Source: Acanthopleura granulata
Taxonomy: Eukaryota > Mollusca > Polyplacophora > Chitonida > Chitonidae
Reading direction: 5' to 3'
NCBI GenBank assembly: GCA_016165875.1
Contig: JABBOT010000011.1
Span: forward strand, 12,277,766-12,341,765
DNA: 64,000 bases
Part shown: positions 10,501 through 22,739 of the stretch, piece after piece
Layout of the letters: the number at the start of each line of letters is the position of its first letter
Position numbering within the stretch: position 1 is the first letter of the stretch
The notes under the pieces: model-generated
Told to the model about the DNA's origin: nothing
Database searches by the model: none
Seen by the model: the letters and a program-made list of their open reading frames with translations, nothing else
Program-made: the position numbers and the translations under genes

Positions 10501-13500
10501 AGACAGTGTGAAATAAAGCGTCACAAACAGTAAGGTTCTTTGGTCTCTGTCAGTCCTTCCAAAAAAACTTTACCTACTTCTGAGGTTCTAGATCGTTCTG
10601 TTTTTGACATTACCGTGGCATGACTGACTGGGGTTGCATGCAGTCTGGCTGGTTTCCTCCCCTGGTGCTTTTAGGTTCAGGAAAAGACTGCGCTCAAAGT
10701 TTGAAATTTGGTGTGCAGATTTCATATTTTACCATATGATCATGGATAAATGGCTTACAACTGCAAAATAAATACTTCCTTTGCCAGACATAAACGTTTT
10801 TCGTCGCCTGGACTGATTAGAAAAGCATGTTTTCTTTTTCTCCTGACGAAAAGACGTGTGCCAGACACCTTCAATCCGTTGAGATTCAGCAGTTATGGCC
10901 ATGAAACAAGGGCCAACCTTTCTTCACTGATATATAGTGTAGAAGTGTACTTAATCTCGCCAAATCTGGGGTCACTCTATTTTAAATCACATACACCATT
11001 ATCAGTGGGTTTTAAACTGTTGAACAGTATAAACTAAAATGTTCATTTATTTTTGACAATTAAGGATAATGCTTCAGCGGAAAGATATTTCTGAAAACAT
11101 TCATCTACTTGCATTACTGTTTTTTAGTGTTCATTTATCCAAGATCTTTCATGACCGTTAATTATACATCTTTCGAATTTTAGTCCCAACTCCCTTTGTA
11201 AGCTTCTGGGTAGGTCTTCAGGCTCCTCTTAGCACTGTTCATGTCTGGAAGACTGAAATAATAACTGAGAGTGCAAAAAATATTCAGTTTCCAGTCAGGA
11301 CACGAGAGTATTTAATTTTGATTAAAAAAAGAACTCAGTTTCTTATAAGATTGGTTGGTTCGTGAAAATATGAATTCTGTGAAGCCCTCACGAGTATTAG
11401 AAATCTGAAATCCTTGATTGGTAGTTTTGTTCTTGCTGATTCAGGTGATGAAATGTTCTCTGATTCCTATAAGATGGAGGTTGTGGATCAGTTTTACAAA
11501 GTCTACGGCAAGGTGAGTAGTGGACTTAACGATTGTAGTTGTTCTGGGATTAGTGATTGTTAAAATGACTCAAACAAGCTTAATGGTTGTTGGCAGTTTA
11601 AGAATTGGTCAATAAAGCTAACTTAAAGTAAATAACATCTCATGACTAAGGTACTGTTCATTAAAGAGAGTACAAAATTCTCTCTTGTTTGAGAAAAAAA
11701 GAAACTGTCCGAATTTGTACGAATTTGTGACTGAATTGTCTTCGTTTGAAGTATGGAGTATTTTTCTTCCGATGAGGCACGGTCAAATGTTTCCGCTGTT
11801 GTGGTGGTAGGTGTTAGAAGAAATACTTTACCGAAATACACACAATTTTGTCCAACCTTTCTGATGAACTTTGAACATGATCTGTCTTTCACTTTAACTG
11901 TTGCTAAAAAATAAATGAACTTGGTGTAACACGATTAGGCTGAGATTTGTATACAGGTTTTATCTGTAACTAATGAGGTAAATTCCATGTTCCCATAAAA
12001 GTTTTACTGAAAATTGGAGGATTTAGCGCTCTTTATGCCACCGGACATCCATTTTGACTGGCAGTAGAGGTGTGAAAGCCTCACTGCACTATATAGTCTG
12101 CTACAACTGGCAAATTAGGATTTCTGGGAAATAATCCAACCTCGTGTGGGTTCGTGTATGAATGGTTTCCTTTAACAAATTATCTGGTTGCCTGACCATT
12201 GTCTGTGATTGCACCTGGAGTTAAGGTTATAATGGTTAAAAACCATAAAACTGTCCTCGTACTTGTTGTTGCTCTTGTGATCACATGAGTGACTGAAGTT
12301 TTCATACAACTCTGTAGGCCTAATTCACTGTGTGAAGCCTTCATGAGAATTCATACACCCATATTAGTTATTACAGGTACTTACCTCCACCTGTAAATTA
12401 AAATTTGGGGCTGTTTTTCTCTTGGAAGGCAAATGACACTTCTGAGGAAATGGCAGCGTCGGGTAATTGGACGCTCAGAAAGGCTGGATTAGGCCCAGAA
12501 TAACTGAAATCTGGTGATACCATTATATCCCCATTGCTCCCTATGTTGGATCCATGAATTTTTCCAGCGCCCTTAATTCATTTTCTGGAAAAAATTCTCA
12601 TGCAGAGCAGCATGACAGAACGGATTGAAATAGCTGCACGTGTACAGGCCAATACGACATCTGTCAGATTCCCTGACACGCTGATGCAAGCGTACTAGGC
12701 TCAGCCTCACGAAACCACCGCGAGTTCGCCGTGGTTGATCTGTAATTCACAGTTGTATTGTTAACTTTTTGTAAATTACTCGGACATATTTTGATGTACC
12801 AATGTAATAATAAAATCATTTGAGTTTTTTAAAATTTTTGCCCATTTGATTTTTAAGAAGTCCTTTCATCAGACACAAGACCGTGTATACATCCCTGGCT
12901 CCAAGCGTTTAACTCAAATAATCCTCTTGACAAACTGCTCAACATTAAAAAATGTTTGAGGGCTTCTGTGGTCCAGGTGGTTCGTGCGCTAGCACAGCGC
13001 AGTGCCCCAGGAACCTCTCACCCATGCAGTCGCAATGAGTCGCAAGTCCCATCCAGTGCTGGCTTCTTCGCTGGCCATACATGTGAAGGCCAGCTAGCAA
13101 CCTGCGGATGGTCGTGGGTTTCCTCCCACCTTAATGCTGGCTGCCTGGGTAAAATACTTTTAAATAAAAAAGTCAAATGAATAAATGAAGCCTGTTTGAG
13201 GGAGTGGGCTGTGGATAAGTGGTTAAGGTGCTTGCCCTTCACAAAACCTAGTTACAGTTGAATAAGCACATAATTGACGTGCCAAAGGTGGGTGGTTTAC
13301 CCCCGGGCAGACAGAATTCCTGGACTCTTAAATCTGACCCCTAATCAGATTCAGTGCTCGGTACATACATGTATCTGCTATTGCTGTGACCTTGTGCTAG
13401 TGTTTCTGCCATTGTTTTCCTTCAGGTAAAATCGGAGAAAACAGAACTGGATGAGAAGGCATTTGGAGCGAATCCATCAGCTGAGGAGGAGGCTGAGCAA

Positions 13501-16500
13501 TGTGACACAGGCGCCGTCACAGGAGTGGACATCGTCCTAGGAAGCAGATTAGTTGAGACGTCATTTACAAAAAAAACCTACAAACTGTATGTTGCTGGAT
13601 ATATGAAAAAGTGAGTATTTAAGGGCTATGACCTAAGAGAAAGGTCTACTTTTAGATTTAAAGCCAGACATAAGGGGAAAGACACGACAAAAATGAAGTT
13701 ATGATGAGTAATGAAGATGTTGAAATGTCGAAACTAAATATGCATGATTGAAAGTCCTTCAGTGTTCATTTCATGAAATACGGTAAAACTTGTCTAATCC
13801 GTCAAGATGTCGGTTTGTGGAATGTACTGTGTGCAACAACATATACCGGTACTTGTACACAGCTTGCAGACGTGTCACTAATAAACAAAGTTTTGTACAA
13901 GCAAGCAAGGTGAATGAAATTGGGTTTTTTTCTTTGTATTTCTTTAAATGCGTAGAGGAATAGGCCTACAAAAACAAATAGGCTAACCATTAAACATGGG
14001 TGGAACTGGAACTTCTGAGGCGTTGTTTGTCACGTCAGCAAATTTTGTCTGTCAAGCCAAAGGAAAACTCACCTTAGGATACCCTAGAAAATAAATTTCC
14101 CAACAGTGGGTTTAGGTGTATGACTTGGGGGAAAGTCGCACAAGGCTGAAGAAGTTGAACTTAATCAATGAGGGACTCGTACATTTCCACACAGTGTTCC
14201 TTAGCAGATCGGTCAGCCATGCTGGATTTAATTAAATTTTGAAAAGAATGCAACCATAAACGGGAATATTAATTGACACCCTGAATTACACAGTGTCATC
14301 TGAGCTCGCAATGTGTGGAGTGTTCCAGTTAAAGTGAACGTAAAGAGAATGTCTTCATTGTTCAGTGAACTGTCAGCGAAGAGGATTATCTCCCCTTTGT
14401 CACAAGACTTCTTTGACCCTCCCAAGGGTGATAACGGCAGAGGGTACAAACAGTCGACTGACACCATGCTGTGTGAGGTTATACTGTATGGATTAACATG
14501 CACTAGATACAATGGGGACTGGAAATCCCCGTGGGTATTCCGAATAGACAAGTGTCGGTGTATTCAATAAAAATAACTTGGCTTTTAAATGGAGATAAAA
14601 GCGGACCAAGTGGCATGGCCTGTATTGACTAGATGTCGGTTTTTAGATGTGTCGGCATAGCAAGTTGCACTGAATGTTTTAAAATTTATCATGTTTTTTT
14701 TTTGACATTTCTAGGTAATGTTTGTGTGCCTACCTAGTCATAGGTAGGAAACACTGTACTGCAACTGTAGTGAAGTCTAGGGCTTGAAAAAAAAAATAAT
14801 TTGATGTGCTTGAAAAGGTCAGTGCTGTCAAAATGGAGCTTAATGTATACAGTTTATGTGTCAAATGAGAAATACATTTATAATGCATTTTGATTTTTTT
14901 TTTTTTTTTTTTTCAGAATTTTATCCAAACTTGACGAAGACAAGCAAGCAACATTTAAGGTCAATGCACAGAAGGCTGTACAGTTTATACTTTCAAAGTT
15001 TGACGATTGGCAGTTCTTTCAAGGTAATTAAGGCACTACCTAAGGGCTCAGGACTTCTGTGGCCTAGGAGGATTATTGCTGTAGTCAAGCCTGTAAATAG
15101 GCGTTCTGACAGGACATTGGCAAGCATCAGATTCCCTAGTCAGGTACAAACTAAGTGATGCTTGACAAACTTCACATGTAAATAACATAGGAATGTTCAA
15201 AATGCTACTTGGATTAAACAGATGAAAAAAATGTCAGCCACGCCTTGAAAAGTTATTTACAGGCCTGGCTGTAGTGCAGCGTAATGACCAAGGTGGTTCT
15301 CACCAGTGTGGTTGCTGCGAGTTCAAGTCCAGGTCTGTGTGAAGGTCTGCCAGCAACTTGCGAATGTTTGAAGGTTTCCCTCAGGCACTGCCTGGTTTCC
15401 CCCCCACTGTAATGTTGGCCGACGTTGTATCAGTGAAATATTGAGCACGACATAAAACACCAATAAAATAAATAAATGCTTGGTGCTCGGCAGTGAAAAG
15501 GGCTTGCCCATGTACTGGTTGTGCCGTTGTCATATAGTGTCAGTGTTGGGCGTGTTATCTGCTGTGTTTGGCACATGTGGCATTTTTGTGAGGTAGCATT
15601 ATAAACACAAGAATGGATATAGTTGCCTGACAAGTTTGATGAAAGTGGTGCCTTTGTACATGTCAAGCACCTATTTGCAGGCTTGTAACTAAGCGCTATT
15701 CAGGCCCTGCTACTCAAAAAAGGTCGTCATATGACCTAAATATAAAAAGCCTTGTCTGTCTTGCATGAGAGCTGCCATTGCTCATGAAAGTTTCAGCAGT
15801 TCTTGTCAGAAAAATGTACAATAATTGATCTCTTAAAGCTCTCAATTTCTCAGGTGGTACTATTTTGGTATGTACTGAGTGTTCCTACATGCTTACGTAT
15901 GTCAGCATTTAGGAAAAATTTGAGAACTAAAGGCTATTCAAGGCCTCAAAACCAACGTGAAATTCCTATACTTAATAAATGGGTATCGAAAAACGTGAAG
16001 TAACTGCTGTCTAGGATGTCTGGCATGGTGGACCATAAATGAAATCTGGGGAGGCATTGAATTGTTTATGGCCATTGGGATATGTTTGCGGTAAATAAAT
16101 GTCACCATCTTGAACGATGACTATCTGTCAATAAATACTTACCTGGAAAAATTGTACCATTTTTCAATTTCAGCTTTTGTGATAATTTCAGTTTGTGGCA
16201 AAACATGAAATAATGGGTTTCTTGGCAGGGAGGGGTAAGGGGGAGGGTAGAACAAAGAATCAAGTGGGAATGGCTTTAAGTGTCGATGATCTAAATGATT
16301 TGGGACGTTGGGAAGCAACAGCGACGTGCGCGTATGGACCAGTGTGTTAGCCAGGATTTGACTGACAGGGAGTGCACATAACCCCTGACTGACCGCCCAA
16401 ATACGCCCCTCCCACCTTCTTGATTCCTCTCCCCTCATTCTTTGCCAGTCCTTAAATTAACTAATCATAGACCTTAACAATAAACCATATATTATAAATA

Positions 16501-18233
16501 CACATATGAAAAATGCATACCAAGTCAGTGCATAACGGGCTTGTCATTTGCTCTTATTAAAATTAATCAGTTCAGGTCCACAGTTTATACTAGCATTTTC
16601 AGATCCTCTACAGAGGGGAGAAGTACACAGAAGTATAACTAGAACCCTGTCCATCTGATAGTTTTTTTCCAAATATGGGTAAAACAAAACCAGTATTGAG
16701 AAATCTGGTACAACTTCTTACTTTTGAGGTGATAACTGTGTGTGTGATTTTCTAATGCTAATACAACACTGGTGATGTAGAGAATTCTTCCTTCGTAAGA
16801 TGGATTAAACGTCCCATTATGAAGAGAATTTGGGATGTGCAGTCTAAAAAACTCAGAAGAAGCATGGATACATTGTGTACATACTTGACTAAGTTCACTA
16901 GAAGCACCCCACCCCACCCCACCCCCACCCAAGTTAGACTCAGCTTACACCACTAGCTTTGACCTAATTTACGTTGTCTGTACAACACTTATACATGAGA
17001 AAGAGGAGAGCCAAGATGATTATTGTGTTGCACAAAGTTTAAAGGGTGAAACCCTACAGCTTTGTCCAGGTAGGAACTTCCCTGCTTGGAGTAAGAGATC
17101 ACCTGCCCTTTCAAGTGTCCATAACGTTGCTATCATATTGCAACAGCGTATTGGTAAAATGGTAAATTTTCTGACTGCCAAAGTTTCCTTGGCATTGTGA
17201 CTTTCAACTTACATGCTCCGGGCTTTTATGGGAGTTGTGAAAAAAAAAAAGAACCCTGGCTATCTCCACATCTGACCAACCTTTTTTCTATTTTGGAAGG
17301 GTCGAGCATGACTTTTCCACATGCCTAAAGAAGAGGCTTCTATGGGGGGCCCCGACTATATGCTAGTATGGAGGAGCTGAGATAAAAAGGGGCGTTGTTG
17401 GGGATTCTTAGATAACTGAGGCTTAAAAGAAAAGTCTCCCGTTTTGGGCTTATTGCAGTATTTAAGAGCTACAGTAAATGAATCGGTTTCAGCTTGTTGT
17501 TATAGTTACATGGTAAATACCTATCTGCGACTGAACTGATTTAATTCGTAAACAATAAGTCAGATTAAAATAAGTCAGAGATATCTATCAGCTTAGGGCA
17601 TCCTGTATAAAACCCATACATGTGTGCCACTGTGAATTGCTGTACTTCAAGTCAATGACAACGCTGTAGTTTTTTGATGCAAAGTCATAAGATTCTGTAA
17701 GTGCGAAAACGTCACGCTGCATCTGTTGTGTGTCTACAGGTGGTCACCATGTGGTTATAATGAAACAACAGCATTGAGTTGTTTCTACCGGCTGACCAGA
17801 AGCTTGCTAAAGTCAGATGGTTAGGTGATTAGCATTACATGCTGAATTGATGGTAGGGCTTAGATAAGGGCATTGACAGACCTCTGCGAGGTGGCCTGTG
17901 TTTGAACACCGTAGGTGGTGGGGACAGCGCGACTGGAGTCTGTTACTCAAGCCGTGTCGGCAAAATTAGGCTGCTTTTTTGCAATCTTGACCGTACAAGT
18001 CACTGCTGCACAGTTCGCTGGCTAATACACTGGTATGGATATAAGTTTTATGAGGGAGGCCCCATTGCTCTCTCTTTCCAGTTGCTTCTGGTAAAATTGT
18101 GCCCATATGTGTTACAGGTGAGTCGATGGATCCTGATGGCATGATAGCCGTGATGGAATACGTTCAGGACGGAGCTACAGCCAAGCCCTACATGCTCTTC
18201 TTCAAGGACGGTCTATTTGAGGAGAAGCAATAG
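7589..18233 (+). CDS. TPT1: TPT1 / TCTP, translationally controlled tumour protein (167 aa, five coding exons)
   Basis: Coding exons are 7589-7616, 11445-11512, 13426-13610, 14917-15023 and 18118-18233. All introns are GT-AG and the phases join without error. The protein begins [19 protein letters not shown] and ends [14 protein letters not shown], both hallmark TCTP ends; human TCTP has 172 aa. Residues 46-56 ([11 protein letters not shown]) fit the TCTP1 family signature, followed by TGVDIV and ETSFTK in the conserved core. The basic two-helix hairpin lies around residues 80-125, and MDPDGM near the C-terminus is the second conserved motif. TCTP is an abundant cytosolic protein of Mss4-like fold linked to growth, tubulin and calcium binding, and translation control. 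The gene is convergent with KDM6A. Introns hold SINEs and a foldback element. I see no defect. Confidence 0.97.
7617..11444 (+). other. TPT1 intron 1 (remaining sequence without recognised features)
   Basis: Apart from the foldback element nothing is recognised. A 75-codon open frame at 9203-9430 has no family resemblance that I can name and no splice context, so it is not called as a gene. Confidence 0.6.
8117..8396. mobile_element. Foldback (MITE-like) element, near-complete palindrome of about 280 bp
   Basis: Left arm words GGAGCCGTCTCG, AACGCTGTTTGGGCTAGA, TGCTCTTGC and TAATGCAAA-TAAC recur in inverted order on the right as GCAAGAGCA, TCTAGCCCAAGCAGCGTT and CGAGACGGCTC. The centre also pairs (CCAGTAGTCGCT with AGTGACTACTGG). 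It lies in TPT1 intron 1. No transposase is present. If transcribed in the pre-mRNA it would form a long hairpin. Confidence 0.75.
12958..13189 (+). mobile_element. tRNA-derived SINE, family A, sense copy
   Basis: In TPT1 intron 2. A tRNA-like head (TGTGGTCCAGGTGGTTCGTG) is followed by GGCTTC, then CCAGCTAGCAACCTGCGGAT, GTCGTGGGTTTCCTCCCACC, TAATGCTGGC and an A/T-rich tail ending in AATAAAT. The same order recurs in all family A copies in this window. Confidence 0.75.
13196..13390 (+). repeat. Possible second tRNA-like repeat fragment
   Basis: GTGGATAAGTGGTTAAGGTGCTTGCC resembles a serine- or leucine-type tRNA A-box arm and directly follows the SINE tail. No cloverleaf can be completed, so it is at most a tRNA-derived repeat. 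Confidence 0.3.
15261..15479 (+). mobile_element. tRNA-derived SINE, family A, sense copy
   Basis: In TPT1 intron 4. Box-B-like GAGTTCAAGTCCA (about 15319), then GTCTGCCAGCAACTTGCG, TGCCTGGTTTCC, GTAATGTTGGCC, GAAATATTGAG and the tail CATAAAACACCAATAAAATAAAT. Confidence 0.75.
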
Positions 18234-18322
18234 ACGATGTTTTATACACTATCTACAGGTCAGTGATTCGTCGTTTTGAAAGAATCCTTGTGTGGATATG
18301 ATCAGGGGAAAGTTATTGCTGT

Positions 18323-18535
18323 TGTAATTCGTCAATCTTTTTGCATGTTCGCAAGGTGTTCATCCAAGCATATTCTGAGGGCGTTATGCTCTGTGAACAG
18401 GTAAAATTATACTTGTTATTTTTGTGACGCCCTGACATCGGCCTACCCAATCGATGAATTTGCCTCCGAAATCCAGTTCACGGGTCAAATTGAAAGTTTC
18501 TCTTTCATGTTAAGCGAAAATTTTGAGGGTTTGGG
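18323..18535. mobile_element. MITE-like element with inverted ends, copy 1
   Basis: It starts GTAATTCGTCAATCTTTTTG, then GCATATTCTGAGGGCGTTATG, and ends with TTTCTCTTTCATGTTAAGCG. The order matches 41542-41749 (reverse complement), 46563-46775 (reverse complement) and 51301-51467. Confidence 0.5.
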
Positions 18536-20217
18536 GCCGAACTGATCATTGTTGTAGGAACCACACTTCAGATTATCTGTGTCAAGAGTGATCTAGTTAT
18601 ACTAAAGGGACGGCTGCATGTCATGTGGCTTTGTGCTGTGTTGCGCAACTCCTAAGTGTGGTCATGCAAGATGTGAGTTCAATACCAGCCTTGGACAAGG
18701 AATCTGAGGATTCCTCAGCTCTCTTTGTTCAGGTAAAGAGTAAGTGGTCGATAGAATGTTCAGGTGTTCACTGTCCCTCACAGGCATAAAGGTTTGTCAG
18801 TAACTTACAATAGGTTGGATTGTCACCGCTGTACTTTGGTTTCCTGCACCCCTAAACCTGACTGCCATCAAGGTGCGGGGATAGCCTTAAGAAGAAATGA
18901 TGTTAAAGGATTGTAACATCAGTGGTTAAATAGCATGGATGACATTGATAGGTGAGAGATGCCACACCTGTTAAGCCTTCAGTGAGTTTTGTTGCGCACT
19001 CTCTAATAGCAGGCAGGCACTCTGATTGTCCGTCTGTTTGCGTATAGTGCTACAGTGACTGTCTCCTCTGCTTGCCTCTCGTCCTATGTGGCGCTGAAGG
19101 GTTTGAATAGGGAGAAACAAAAACATTTCAAAAGGTATCTTAAACAAATGGGCTGAAGCCTTTCATTGGTTACGGGGACATGGTGACAATAATGTCTATG
19201 GCACTTGTGGGAAAGTTCGCACAGTCTTGCGTTCGCTGGAAGCTACTTGTCTTCGTGTATAATGGGGAAAGTCTATGTCACAAGTGGGAAAGTTTGTCAG
19301 TAACTTGCCAATGATTCATGTCTTGTCCCTTTTACTACAGTTTCCTTCACACCTAACACTGAGCAATGTGGTATAAGAGAAAAATTCATCAGTATGGTGT
19401 TCAGTAAATCGAGGAAAGAAATAGTCTGGAGTCTGGAAGGGATACAGGTACAGATCACTATTAGGATTCCGAATGTACAGGTGTATGTACAGAAAGCGCT
19501 GTACATGGGTATAATGGAAACTTATTGGTTGAATTTGAAGTTCACTTTCTGACCTTAACCACACTTCTTTGTTCATTTCAGATTTCGGACGCAAATGTCA
19601 TCCACTCAAGATCTGAATGGATATATTGATATAAAACTTGACAACAAAGCTATGTTCCATCTTACTATGCTCTAAGACAAATTTTTATCCAGTGGACTGG
19701 AGACATTCTGTGGTAGTACAGCTTTCAAGAGATAAGGATTGGTTTAGGATTGCCAAATGACTGAATTCTTTATTCGCCAAGGATCAGAGAATACTGTGGC
19801 TTAAATTATACATTTTGACCTGTCTTTTAAAAGGGACATAACTGAGTCATGCTTCCTCACCCAACAGCACTTGGTGTTGTCCCCTTGTTCTGTTTTAGTC
19901 CTCATACAGACAGGGAGACAGAGTGCATGTGTATATCATGAAATTACGCATGTGATAAATTTTACTGTTGAATCATCAACAGAAATGAAAATTCTTTTGT
20001 TTTGCGTTTTCAACTAATTTTGCAGTTGTGATACATTGTGGAAATGGTGTCACATGTTGATGGGCTGTGGCTTTAATGGTAACCAATCACAATGTAAAAG
20101 TGTCTTTTTGCTGGTGCTAGACTTCAGATAAGTTTTCTTGCAAGGGTGAAAATCGTTGCAACTTTGTCTTGAGAGAATCTACAACATTATGAAAGGACAC
20201 AGATTTTCAGAAAGAAT

Positions 20218-20330
20218 TTATTTAATTGGTGTTTTGCGCTGTAATCAAGAATATTTCATGTATATGACGGTGGCCAGCATTATGGTGGGAGGAAATCGGG
20301 TAGAGCCCAAGTTTTCATAAATAAATTTTT
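20218..20330 (-). mobile_element. tRNA-derived SINE, family A, truncated antisense copy
   Basis: Only the tail half is present: TTTAATTGGTGTTTTGCGC, AAGAATATTTCATGTATATG, GGCCAGCATTATGGTGGGAG. It appears to provide the last AATAAA of the TPT1 transcript on the plus strand. Confidence 0.65.
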
Positions 20331-20574
20331 AAGGCAAGAATACTGTCATTTATACAAACCTGGGTAACAGCTGAAATGCTGCGAATGTGGCAATGAACCT
20401 GATTCATTCAAGGGAGCAGGTTATGATGGAGATGTAGTCTTCGAAACACATTCCGGACCTTGGACGGTCAGGGTTTATATTCCCCAGGTCTGAGGCTTCA
20501 TAGAGCCTTGATCGCAAAGTGCGGTCTTAGACTGCTACTATTCCCTGATATACTCTATTAGATAATCTGATCTC

Positions 20575-20774
20575 AATGACCCAGGAGCCTCCCACCAATG
20601 CAGTCGCTGCGAGTTCAAGTCCAGCTCGTGTTGGCTTCCTTTGCAGCTGTACATCGGATGGTCATCGGTTTCCCCAAGCTCTGTCTGGTTTCCTCCATCC
20701 ATAATGCTGGCCATCGTCGTATAAATGAAATATTCTTGAGTATGGCATAAAACACCAAGCAAATAAATAAATAT
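20575..20774 (+). mobile_element. tRNA-derived SINE, family A, sense copy
   Basis: GACCCAGGAGCCTCCCACCAATG, box-B-like GAGTTCAAGTCCAGC, then CTGTCTGGTTTCCTCC, ATAATGCTGGCC, GAAATATTCTTGAG and an A/T tail. It lies just past the probable TPT1 3' end. Confidence 0.75.
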
Positions 20775-20959
20775 GCTCTGATATAGATTATACAGCTAGA
20801 GACTCAGCTGGATTATACTGCTGGAAACTGTACAATACAGCCTATCTAAATTATACAGACTGAGACTTGAATCTTTACAACACAGTCAGATACTTGGATC
20901 CATACAAGGAAACCAGAGACTCTGATCTATACAATACAGTGACTATGATCAACAACACA

Positions 20960-22205
20960 GCTCAAATGTAGATTATATGGCTAAACTTGAATCTGCACAA
21001 TACGGGCAGAAACTCAGATCTAGATTATAAAGCCTGAGACTATGATATCTATCTTACACAGCCAGTACAGCTTGAGACTTTGATCTAGATTATACAGCCA
21101 GGATAGCCTGTAATCAAGATTATACGACCTGAGACTGATTTAGATTACACAGCCAGTACAGCTTGAGACTATGATCTAGATTATACGTCCAGTATAGCTT
21201 GAGACTATGATCTAGATTATACAGCCAGGATGGCCTGAGTTAGATTATACAGCCAGGATGGCCTGTAATCTAGATTATACAACCTCCGGGTCAGATCTAG
21301 ATTATACAGTCAGTACAGCCCGAGACTATGATCCAGATTATACAGTCAGTACAGCCCGAGACTATGATCCAGACTGTACAGTCAGTACAGCCCGAGACCA
21401 TGATCCAGATTATACGTCCAGTACAGTCTGAGACTATGATCTAGATTATGCAGCCAGTACAGCCCGAGACCATGATCCAGATTATGCAGTCAGTACAGCC
21501 CGAGACTATGATCCAGATTATACAGTCAGTACAGCCCGAGACTATGATCCAGATTGTACGTCCAGTACAGTCTGAGACAATGATCTAGATTATGCAGTCA
21601 GTACAACCCGAGACTATGATCCAGATTATACGTCCAGTACAGCCCGAGACTATGATCCAGATTATACAGTCAGTACAGCCCGAGACTATGATCCAGATTA
21701 TACAATCAGTACAGCCCGAGACTATGATCCAGATTATACGTCCAGTACAGTCTGAGACAATGATCCAGATTATACAGTCAGTACAGCCCGAGACTATGAT
21801 CCAGATTGTACGTCCAGTACAGTCTGAGACAATGATCTAGATTATGCAGTCAGTACAGCCCGAGACTATGATCCAGATTATACGTCCAGTACAGCCCGAG
21901 ACTATGATCCAGATTATACAGTCAGTACAGCCCGAGACTATGATCCAGATTATACAATCAGTACAGCCCGAGACTATGATCCAGATTGTACGTCCAGTAC
22001 AGTCTGAGACAATGATCCAGATTATACAGTCAGTACAGCCCTAAACTATGATCCAGATTATACAGTCAGTACAGTCTCAGACAATGATCTAGATTATGCA
22101 GCCAATACAGCCTTAGACTATGATCCAGATTATACAGTCAGTACAGTCTGACACTGCAACCCAGATTATACAGCCCGAGAGTGATCTAGATTCTAGAGCC
22201 CGAGA
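20960..22205. repeat. 36-bp minisatellite, about 25 regular copies plus degenerate edges
   Basis: The unit is GATCCAGATTATACAGTCAG followed by TACAGCCCGAGACTAT, with variants TACGTCC and TACAATC. Regular from about 21290, degenerate to the left as far as about 20780. Because 36 is a multiple of 3, one frame stays open and gives two repetitive open frames (21592-21840 and 21844-22044) that I do not consider genes. It lies between the convergent TPT1 and KDM6A 3' ends. Confidence 0.9.
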
Positions 22206-22739
22206 CTAGGATCTAGACCATACCACTTCCATCAAAGGGGATTTTCAGGAATTTCAAGGAACCTATTGGCAGGCTTGGACTACTGACAGTCGCACCTGAG
22301 CCGTCACTTTCCTGCTTTCTATCCAGTAAGGAACCCTTGAAGCTAAATGATACTAAATGAGTTGAAATCATTAATATACCATGGGTACGTGTCATGGCCC
22401 AATGATAAATGATTTCAGCCAATACAACATGCCATGGTTCAACTTCAGCTTCAGCGATCAGATTCCGCGATTTCCGGCTCTCTTGGCGCCTTCTGGTCAA
22501 CAGAGCTGGTACGGTGGATAATGTGGTCTTCCATGATGCTGCTTTTTGTATGTACGAAACACTGGCGTGAAATTTATATACAGTGAAATCACTCTACAGG
22601 TTAAGGCATGTTAGCGGATAGACTCTTGTTCAAGTGAACCAACTATGTTGAGAAGCTCCATACTGTCTTCTGAAATATTCACCCTCATAATCAACAATGA
22701 AGTAAATCAATAATAACAGCTTTCATTCTGTAACCCATA
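22206..22739. other. Intergenic, nothing recognised
   Basis: Lies between the 36-bp array and the probable KDM6A 3' end. The 95-codon minus-strand open frame at 22213-22500 has no recognised family. Confidence 0.5.

Larger units (their letters stand above)
18234..20345 (+). other. TPT1: TPT1 3'UTR with probable intron (18259-19581)
   Basis: A donor-like CTACAG|GTCAGT lies 25 bases after the stop codon, and an acceptor TTCATTTCAG ends at 19581. This would leave a second 3'UTR exon from 19582 to a poly(A) signal at 20320-20325 contributed by a SINE tail. A junction 25 bases past the stop is closer than the distance that usually triggers nonsense-mediated decay. The splice is inferred from consensus only. 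Confidence 0.4.

Noticed and set aside
21592..22044. Two open frames coding a 12-residue repeat (MIQIIQSVQPET)
   Set aside because: They are explained by a 36-bp tandem repeat whose length is divisible by 3; no exon signals or domain.
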